From the NCBI GenBank assembly GCA_964573475.1, contig CAZNJT010000023.1, positions 1 to 18,858 on the forward strand: a DNA stretch of 18,858 bases. The letters are read 5' to 3'. Within the stretch, counting starts at the first letter, position 1; each line of letters starts with the position of its first letter. This stretch comes from CAVZKK01 sp964573475. GTDB lineage: Archaea > Thermoproteota > Bathyarchaeia > Bathyarchaeales > Bathycorpusculaceae. The position numbers and the translations under genes are program-made. This document shows, one piece after another, positions 13,260-18,858 of this stretch. A model generated the notes under the pieces. It ran no database searches, was not told where the DNA came from, and was given only the letters and a program-made list of their open reading frames with translations.

Positions 13260-15008
13260 CTAAATCAGTTTCTCCAGAATTTCCTCGGGTTTAAATTCTT
13301 CACGAGACCTTACTGATGCTTCTTCAACATAAAGTTGTATTGCATATTTGATGGCATCTTCACCCAGTGGTATATAATCCAGCTCGGAATGGAAGTAGTT
13401 TAAGAGGGACGCGGCGCAGGCGAATCGGATTGCACGATCTTCTAGTCGCGCTGAAAATCTCACCACTTCATGTGGGATTTCTTTCAAAATGGCCTCTCTA
13501 GCCTCTTTAATCTTACTATAAGCCTCAGGAGTAATCATTACCGGCTTACAGGGAAAACTATCCTTTACTAATGGATGTCCGGTTTCGATGGCGTAAACTA
13601 ATGTAACGTGGTCTCTAATGTTTTGGGCTCCCTTTTCCACATCTATTTCTCCAAGGGCTAGCTTCATTTGGCTTTGAGCTATTTCAATGAAGCGTTGCTT
13701 AGTTAGGCGGTGGAGTCGGCATATCGTTCGATCCTCAATGGCGTTAAAGTTTGGATCACTTATCGTAACTTCATAACCTCTTCCAAAGACAGCCGTATTG
13801 TAATTCACACTAAGGAAGGAGTCAAATCTATATGGACCGATCACTTCATTATGAAGTTCATATTTGATTTCCCCCCGCTCCATGGCTATCTTCAACACAT
13901 CCACCATTCCAGAATATCTGAACCAGTCATTGAATTCTGGGACGATAAAGTTGAATGTTCGTTTAGTATAAGCTTGCCCTATTCTTATGAAGCGTGCAGG
14001 TGTAATTCCCCCGCAGTAACGATTTCTGCCGGGGATTCCGTGTGGCGGGATTTTTGCATCAGTTTTGCCTATGATCATATCTCTGGTTGAAAAGGTCTTT
14101 CCTGTACCAGGTTCTCCAAATAATGCTAAAGACCAGCCTGTTCGCATACCAGTTTTTCCTTGCGGATGGACAATTTCTGCGCTGGATATTCCGTATTGCT
14201 GAATGATGCTGAGGAAGCTGTCAAAGTATATTATGGGACCGAAAAGGTTTTGAAGATAATCTGCCAATGAGGTGACTGAAAATGTTTTTCCAAACTTTAT
14301 GGTTGCGTTTAGCCGATGATTTATTAGACCATGCAAGTATTCGTCGAGTTCTTGATCCATCATCTCGACCTTTTTACGCTCCTCTTGCACGTAATCCTCT
14401 TTTTCGGCTTCGGCTGATGTAGCGGCGGTCAAGAGGATTTTTGGACGCTGAGGAAGGGTTATCCCTAGCTCTGATTGAATTAATGAAAAGGTTTCCTCCA
14501 ATAGTTTCCACTCGTAATATTGATCGCCCTTATAGGAGGTGACTATTATTTTTAGCCGTTCGAGGTCCTCTAGAATCGGATGAGGGTTTACTCCTCGCCT
14601 TAAGTTTTTCTCGATTTTCTTTAAGCTACAGCTATCGCCATTTTCCACCAGTGCCCGTAAAACCGCGACGCACTCCTCTCCATACTTTTTCTTTGCTTGG
14701 TGAATATTGGCTTGAATCATTTTCCACGAACCTTCGAGGAATAAAGTCCCGTTTTCAAAGGTGTAATACTTGCCTCTGAACATGGTCCAGTTGCGAGGTG
14801 TATGCTTGTCAAACATCACCTTAAGTTGCTCATCGCTTATGTTTGATGCTATTTCAAATGACGCCTTATCCTCGTCCACTTCCCACGCGCTCACAAAGCG
14901 ATTAAAATATGGGATGTTAAGCCTTTTACCGATTTCAAAAAGTTCGGTTGGAGGGAAAACTCGCTTTAACAGGAGTTTTCGTTCCACTATTTTATCATCA
15001 TCAGGCAT
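13260..15008 (-). CDS. AAA+ ATPase of helix-2-insert (MCM/MoxR-like) type with winged-helix region, unknown family
   Basis: This 582-residue protein has an N-terminal part (1-105) of unknown fold, a winged-helix-like segment (about 108-160: VAVLRALVENGDSCSLKKIEKNL...LEDLERLKIIVTS), a charged linker, and an AAA+ core. Walker A is GEPGTGKT (298-305). The Walker B strand FNFIVPEFND (352-361) is unusual: Pro-Glu replaces the normal Asp-Glu. MERGEI (376-381) resembles the MEQGxI element before sensor 1 in MCM and MoxR proteins, SVNYNTA (400-406) supplies a sensor-1 Asn, and EDR (425-427) a possible arginine finger. The lid RFSARLEDRAIRFACAASLL...EDAIKYAIQLYVE mirrors the MCM lid. GAGAGGA lies seven bases before the ATG. 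It follows the coiled-coil gene by 44 bases, and TTATAAAAAT in the gap could be an extra promoter. Function unknown; not a bona fide MCM. Confidence 0.72.
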   Translation of the reverse strand: MPDDDKIVERKLLLKRVFPPTELFEIGKRLNIPYFNRFVSAWEVDEDKASFEIASNISDEQLKVMFDKHTPRNWTMFRGKYYTFENGTLFLEGSWKMIQANIHQAKKKYGEECVAVLRALVENGDSCSLKKIEKNLRRGVNPHPILEDLERLKIIVTSYKGDQYYEWKLLEETFSLIQSELGITLPQRPKILLTAATSAEAEKEDYVQEERKKVEMMDQELDEYLHGLINHRLNATIKFGKTFSVTSLADYLQNLFGPIIYFDSFLSIIQQYGISSAEIVHPQGKTGMRTGWSLALFGEPGTGKTFSTRDMIIGKTDAKIPPHGIPGRNRYCGGITPARFIRIGQAYTKRTFNFIVPEFNDWFRYSGMVDVLKIAMERGEIKYELHNEVIGPYRFDSFLSVNYNTAVFGRGYEVTISDPNFNAIEDRTICRLHRLTKQRFIEIAQSQMKLALGEIDVEKGAQNIRDHVTLVYAIETGHPLVKDSFPCKPVMITPEAYSKIKEAREAILKEIPHEVVRFSARLEDRAIRFACAASLLNYFHSELDYIPLGEDAIKYAIQLYVEEASVRSREEFKPEEILEKLI

Positions 15009-15052
15009 CCATATTCCTCTCTTGGAAATTGGGCATTTGATTTTTATAACTG

Positions 15053-16747
15053 TTAATAAGGTACATAGGTGTTAATGATTGCATTCTCCTCTTCCGCATC
15101 AACCCATCTTTCATTTTTTAATTCTTCCAATCCTCTAATCAATGTCTCTCTTAAGTTGGGGAATTTAAGGATGTTATTCAAGCTTCCCATTCCATGTACC
15201 GTCTCTTCGAAAGCCTTGTCCTCGCGCATCGTCTTTAGGAGGATTGAGGTGAACATTTTGGTTAACGTCTCCGATTTCGGTTGTAAGAGATGTTTGATTC
15301 GAGATTCAAGGCTGAAGCTCCAAATTGTTTTCTGAATCTTTTTGAGTACACCCTCGTGGTTCTTGACTAGCATAGGTGCATACATGAGGTACCTAAATTT
15401 GGCTTCGGTTTCGTATCGAATCAGATAGAATGGCATCCAAACCAAAATATTCTCATTTGGTTTCCAAGATATACTTGCATTTTCTTTAAGTTTAGATGCC
15501 TGCACTTGCTTGTTTTCTATGAGTTCTTTGATTTGGTTTATTATAGAACCTGTTTGTGATTTTAGTTCCTCTATCTCTCCTTGTTTCGTTTCAATTTCCG
15601 TGTCTCGTATGTCTTCAATATCTGTAATCTTCTTTTTTTCATGGTCGATTGCCGCTTGATATTCTTCGTTCAGTTTTTTGACAGTTTCATCCTTCTCTTT
15701 GTTGATGTACTCGATTTGTTGTGAAAGAACCCGAATTCTTTTCTTGGTTTCAGAAATTTCGGCTTTACAGTTTTTTATGTCACTGCCCCAACGTGCTACG
15801 CTGGATTTGTTTTTCTTACGTTTGCAAGCGTCCATTCTTTTCTGAAGTCTATCTTTATTGCGTTCTAATTTTTGTAGTCTCTTTTCGTGCCTTTCCTTCT
15901 CATTAAATGTAAGGTTAAGTTGTTTGTCGAAGGCGTGGAATGTTTTATTAATCTCTATGTCTCGCTTTGTTATCAATTGTTCTACGTTTTTTTCCACAAC
16001 TGGTTTAATGCGAAGGATTTCGCTTTCATACATCTCTCGTGCATGCTCAATTTCACAAAGAATTTTCTGTCCATGAATCTTTATTTCTTCTTCAAGAACG
16101 TTTATGGCATATTGAAAACCTTTGATTTCTGATTGAATCTGTCTAAGATAAGTAACTAGTTTTTGAGCTTCTTCATGTGCAGCGGTTGCGTCAATTTTTG
16201 GTGGTATCAAACTGTTGCGTTCTTTCATATTTCCTCTCGAAAATTTTTCTTGTTTAATGTATTCAAAGAGCGCGGATGTTAATTGTTTATCAACTATTAC
16301 TGTCCCCAAGGAAACTTGAGTCTCGCCGATAAAATTTTTGAATGTATGAGCATGGCTTTTCAAGGTACTCTGAAATAGTTTGCGAACTGATGTACTGCTT
16401 TTGATATCTTCGGTGAAAAGTTTCACATCCGGAGGCTTCTTGTATGTAACGTTGTTAGAAACAATTCCTAAACCATCTACAACTAAACACATATCCCCAA
16501 GACCAACTGCCCATATTGGGTAATACAATTTTGAGAAAAATGAAATTCTCTCTTGTGAAGTACTTAAGATTCCTAACTTCTTTCGTTTTGTCTCGGCTAA
16601 ACAAAGAATCGCGGCAACTTCCATGTCGTATGTGAAGGGCTTCTTTCTTTTGATATCTTCAACAGCGTAGGGTAGGATTAAGCTTTCATGTGATATGACA
16701 GGTTTATCAAAGTCTTTTAACACTTTGCTTGGTTCAACTTCATTCAT
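15053..16747 (-). CDS. Large coiled-coil protein of unknown function
   Basis: The 564-residue protein has three parts: a globular N-terminus (about 1-185) with the conserved-looking stretch FFSKLYYPIWAVGLGDMCLVVDGLGIVSNN, a long charged coiled coil (about 190-420, rich in Lys, Glu, Arg and heptad Leu/Ile), and a globular C-terminus beginning VWMPFYLIRYETEAKFRYLMYAPM. No Walker motifs, so it is not itself an SMC ATPase, though globule-coil-globule is the general shape of SMC and tether proteins. ATG 16747 is chosen because GAGGT (16760-16756) stands eight bases upstream; the frame stays open to 16825 but that extension looks non-coding. Directly upstream of and probably co-transcribed with the AAA+ ATPase, likely its structural or regulatory partner. 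Family not recognised. Confidence 0.7.
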   Translation of the reverse strand: MNEVEPSKVLKDFDKPVISHESLILPYAVEDIKRKKPFTYDMEVAAILCLAETKRKKLGILSTSQERISFFSKLYYPIWAVGLGDMCLVVDGLGIVSNNVTYKKPPDVKLFTEDIKSSTSVRKLFQSTLKSHAHTFKNFIGETQVSLGTVIVDKQLTSALFEYIKQEKFSRGNMKERNSLIPPKIDATAAHEEAQKLVTYLRQIQSEIKGFQYAINVLEEEIKIHGQKILCEIEHAREMYESEILRIKPVVEKNVEQLITKRDIEINKTFHAFDKQLNLTFNEKERHEKRLQKLERNKDRLQKRMDACKRKKNKSSVARWGSDIKNCKAEISETKKRIRVLSQQIEYINKEKDETVKKLNEEYQAAIDHEKKKITDIEDIRDTEIETKQGEIEELKSQTGSIINQIKELIENKQVQASKLKENASISWKPNENILVWMPFYLIRYETEAKFRYLMYAPMLVKNHEGVLKKIQKTIWSFSLESRIKHLLQPKSETLTKMFTSILLKTMREDKAFEETVHGMGSLNNILKFPNLRETLIRGLEELKNERWVDAEEENAIINTYVPY

Positions 16748-16961
16748 CCTTAAATACCTCTTTACGATTTTGTGATGAATCTGAGATGAGAAGAATTGAA
16801 CGTTTAATTTGAGACAAACCTTCACCCTTTTCGATAATTTATTAGAAGTTGATTTAAATGTCTTATGAAAGGTTCCGTTTCCATAAGCATAGACTTTAAG
16901 CGCTTGTTGTTTCTTTTACGAGAAGATTAAGCATACCTGTGAAAAATGTGCAATTGAACTT

Positions 16962-18308
16962 TTACTGCTTTACTAGAAAGTCTGTTATTTTCTTTTGGAA
17001 AAGTGCATTCTTCAATAGTTCGCTTCTCATTATCCATCGTTGCAGTGGAATTTGGAATCGGCTTGCAATCCATTTTAAGGCTTCATCCAAAGTGTTGAAA
17101 GTGAAGGGCTTTTGTCGCATGGCGTTTCTTACGTTTTCTCTTACCTGCCATACGCCGACGGGCATGATGTAGCCTGGATGTGCTTCCCGTAAAACTATTG
17201 TTGTGGCTTGTCTTCTTTCCTTTGCTAGTTGTTCGCAAACTGCTAGTCGGGCAGAATAGTAGCATCCGCCTATTTCCGCGTAGGTTGTTCTTCCATCGTA
17301 GCCTTCCCAATCTGAAAATAGGAAGGTTTCTCTGCCATGTGGATTCCAGACAGTGCCAGGGTGCCAGGCTTCTATGATTTCGTAGCTCCATGCGCTGGGA
17401 ATCATTAAGACTTCGAAAATGTTGTCTAAGTAGCGGGATTCATAAATGCGGTATTCGTTTATTTCTGGGAAAATTTTGACTTTTTCCATTAGTTCTTTTG
17501 AGATGATGCTGTCTACGGCTGTTATGCTCCAGCGGGTTGGGACAAGTCGCCTGTTCTTTTTTAAGCCGAAGGCGCCGACGCTGAAGGCTCTTTGGATTTT
17601 TGTTACTAGTACGCCTTTACTGTATGTCTCTAGAACTGCGTTGGTGGCTTTTAGGTCTGTGTCGCTGTAGGCTTTTCCTATTTGGTGGTCCCAGCGGGCA
17701 TTGCTAACAATAAGGTCACGGATGGGTGCTGAAGGTCCAAAGGGTTGGACTTCATCGTCTAAGAGTAAAAAGCCTCTTGGTTTTTTCTTCAGCATTAATT
17801 CAACATCTACAGGGTTGACGGCTAGGGCTAGTTCACGGGTTTTCTCAATTATTTTCCCAGCTTCTTCAAATTTCCGCACGTGGACACGGTGTTTTCCGCG
17901 AATAAGCATTGAACGAAACCCGACAATGTCGTCTATTGTTTTTCCAAACCAGAATTCTGGCAAGTCATAAAGGCTAGTGTCTTCATGAACAGGAGGCACA
18001 AGGGGTCCAGCGTAAACGTATGGATAGCCAATTCTTCCAACAAAAACGCTTGGAGGCGAAGCCCCAGAAATGTCTTCGCTTTGCATTAGTGGAACGCTCT
18101 TCAAATAGTAGTTGACTTTGACTAGTATTGGGCAGCGGGTTTTGCCGCAGAGGAGCCTTGAGCCTTTGCAGACTACGCATAAGCCGCTTTTTGAAGCTTT
18201 GGCTGTGACTGTTAGGGTTTCTTCTTGGTTTGGGCTGATGTTTTTTAGTAGTTCATGTAACCATGTGTCTTTGGAATTTTTGTCTGTGTGTGTTTGGTAA
18301 AACGTCAA
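16962..18308 (-). CDS. nreA: NreA-like archaeal DNA repair protein with zinc motif and PIP box
   Basis: This 448-residue protein matches the archaeal Nre family. The N-terminus has a zinc motif CVVCKGSRLLCGKTRCP (C44, C47, C54, C59), followed by the family hallmark SPPSVFVGRIGYPYVYAGPLVPP and conserved blocks such as FGPSAPIRDLIVSNARWD, RRLVPTRWSITAVDS and WHPGTVWNPHGRE. Its last residues QKKITDFLVKQ form a near-ideal PCNA-interacting peptide (Q438, I441, F444, L445). In Haloferax NreA takes part in DNA damage repair with PCNA. Start TTG 18308 has no clear ribosome site; AAACATAAG upstream would give a leader of about a dozen bases. It is alone on the minus strand, divergent from the small 95-residue gene and 214 bases upstream of the coiled-coil gene. 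Confidence 0.88.
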   Translation of the reverse strand: MTFYQTHTDKNSKDTWLHELLKNISPNQEETLTVTAKASKSGLCVVCKGSRLLCGKTRCPILVKVNYYLKSVPLMQSEDISGASPPSVFVGRIGYPYVYAGPLVPPVHEDTSLYDLPEFWFGKTIDDIVGFRSMLIRGKHRVHVRKFEEAGKIIEKTRELALAVNPVDVELMLKKKPRGFLLLDDEVQPFGPSAPIRDLIVSNARWDHQIGKAYSDTDLKATNAVLETYSKGVLVTKIQRAFSVGAFGLKKNRRLVPTRWSITAVDSIISKELMEKVKIFPEINEYRIYESRYLDNIFEVLMIPSAWSYEIIEAWHPGTVWNPHGRETFLFSDWEGYDGRTTYAEIGGCYYSARLAVCEQLAKERRQATTIVLREAHPGYIMPVGVWQVRENVRNAMRQKPFTFNTLDEALKWIASRFQIPLQRWIMRSELLKNALFQKKITDFLVKQ

Positions 18309-18402
18309 TCTTTATCGTTTTAATCTTAGTTGAAAGTGTCTCTTATGTTTTCTGGGGTTGGTTTTGGTTGTGTTTGCAGATGGATTAGGAGAAAAGCGTT
18401 CA

Positions 18403-18410
18403 TTTTATAT
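18403..18410 (+). promoter_or_regulatory. TATA box for the 95-residue gene
   Basis: TTTTATAT is a strong archaeal TATA box, placing transcription start near 18430 and leaving a leader of about 17 bases before ATG 18447. Confidence 0.5.
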
Positions 18411-18446
18411 TTGCTCTTATGCGAGCAATAATAGTGTGTGCCCGTT

Positions 18447-18734
18447 ATGAGCGATGAAGTTAGGTTTTACAAGGGAAAGTTCATGGTTAAAGTTTTGACG
18501 AAGAGTCGTGGATATTGGATTGTAGAAGCCTTGGAGCCGTTTGAGGACCTTGTTAGTGGGGAAAAGGTGCATGTTAAGGCTGGGGAAAGACGCATTGTGG
18601 TTCCCAATTTGCTTTTTAAGAAGGCGAGTTTGCCTCCGCCTGTTAAGGAGCATGTTTACGAGTTGAAGATGGAGAAGAAGCTTAAACGCTTTATCGCTGA
18701 AGAAGAGAAGAAAAGTGTAGATAAGACTGGTTAG
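18447..18734 (+). CDS. Small conserved-looking protein of unknown function
   Basis: The 95-residue protein has a beta-rich first half (EVRFYKGKFMVKVLTKSRGYWIVEALEPFEDLVSGEKVHVKAGERRIVVP) and a charged, lysine-rich helical tail. The alternating strands and EKVHVKAGERRIVVP turn look like a small SH3- or OB-like barrel, but I cannot assign a family. ATG 18447 is chosen for its distance from the TATA box; a GTG at 18438 in frame would add three residues. No cysteines, signal peptide or membrane segment. It converges on the tRNA-Asp gene only 14 bases away. Confidence 0.7.
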   Translation: MSDEVRFYKGKFMVKVLTKSRGYWIVEALEPFEDLVSGEKVHVKAGERRIVVPNLLFKKASLPPPVKEHVYELKMEKKLKRFIAEEEKKSVDKTG

Positions 18735-18748
18735 TAAGGGGAAGATGA

Positions 18749-18856
18749 TGGCGCCCTGGCCGGGATTCGAACCCGGCTCATGTCACAGAGCACATCTCTC
18801 TGCGATGTCCTGCGGGCGACAGCCGCATATACTAGACCGGACTATACTACCAGGGC
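18749..18856 (-). tRNA. tRNA-Asp(GUC) with encoded CCA and an inserted segment
   Basis: On the minus strand the acceptor arms GCCCTGG (18856-18850) and CCAGGGC (18759-18753) pair perfectly, followed by discriminator G and encoded CCA. The D arm has A14, GG at 18/19 and A21. The anticodon stem TGCGG/CCGCA encloses loop CTGTCGC with anticodon GTC (18820-18818), and the T arm is CCGGG-TTCGAAT-CCCGG. G73 and the GCCC start agree with archaeal tRNA-Asp. The distance between anticodon stem and T stem is 34 bases instead of 4-5, so the gene is interrupted in the variable region. The promoter lies beyond the window edge. Confidence 0.85.
18777..18810 (-). other. Variable-region insertion in tRNA-Asp, probable non-canonical intron
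   Basis: Of these 34 bases, four or five should remain in the mature tRNA. If GGAC (18810-18807) is the mature variable loop, ending in C48 to pair with G15 as in other archaeal tRNA-Asp, the intron would be the 30 bases 18806-18777. The segment folds into a 7-bp stem CGCAGAG/CTCTGTG with a 7-base loop, and GACAT occurs at both ends. A full bulge-helix-bulge could not be drawn without mismatches, so splice sites are open. Confidence 0.5.
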
Positions 18857-18858
18857 TG

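Noticed and set aside
13260..15008. Annotating the AAA+ protein as replicative MCM helicase
   Set aside because: The MCM N-terminal OB/zinc domain, normal Walker B DE(F) and IDEFDKM-type motif are absent; only the helix-2-insert layout is shared.
18777..18810. Interpreting the tRNA as a class II tRNA (Ser/Leu) with a normal long arm
   Set aside because: Anticodon GTC, G73 and the GCCC acceptor start are those of tRNA-Asp, a class I tRNA; the extra hairpin is better explained as an intron.
1..18858. CRISPR array, insertion sequence or prophage
   Set aside because: No regularly spaced repeats, transposase, integrase or terminal inverted repeats with target duplications were seen.

Overview
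The window looks like part of an archaeal chromosome, probably from the TACK side of the tree (a Bathyarchaeia-like lineage is my best guess; this is inference). The evidence is an HdrA-MvhD electron-transfer protein with a polyferredoxin, the archaeal repair proteins NucS and NreA with PCNA-binding tails, TATA-type promoters with very short leaders, frequent TTG starts behind GGAGGTGA-like ribosome binding sites, a Cren7-like small protein, and a tRNA with an insertion resembling a non-canonical intron.

Layout. 1-2.4 kb: the tail of an unknown plus-strand gene, then a minus-strand pair made of an M29-aminopeptidase homologue that has lost its metal ligands and a BtrH-like cysteine-acyltransferase/peptidase-fold protein. 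2.5-3.8 kb: a divergent APC-family amino-acid permease. 3.9-7.3 kb: a minus-strand redox operon of a six-cluster polyferredoxin followed by an HdrA-MvhD fusion. 7.3-8.3 kb: a gene-poor kilobase with an inverted promoter repeat, a 54-residue zinc-ribbon/Cren7-like protein, a direct repeat flanking that gene, and a 16-bp element matching the bacterial parS centromere consensus. 8.3-10.6 kb: a SAM methyltransferase divergent from nucS, which is translationally coupled to a UPF0282 metallo-hydrolase. 10.7-13.2 kb: a fused ABC permease plus its ATPase (nitrate/sulfonate/taurine class) without a binding protein. 13.3-16.8 kb: a minus-strand pair of a long coiled-coil protein and a helix-2-insert (MCM/MoxR-like) AAA+ ATPase with a winged-helix region; I recognise no described system. 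17-18.7 kb: NreA with zinc motif and PIP box, divergent from a small unknown protein. The window ends in a minus-strand tRNA-Asp(GUC) with about 30 extra bases in its variable region.

Two themes link these genes. One is genome maintenance: NucS, NreA, the Cren7-like protein, the parS-like site and the AAA+/coiled-coil pair. The other is redox and transport metabolism: HdrA-MvhD/polyferredoxin, the APC permease and the ABC importer. The most unusual items are the parS-like site, the coiled-coil/AAA+ pair, the metal-less M29 protein beside the BtrH-like protein, and the interrupted tRNA-Asp.
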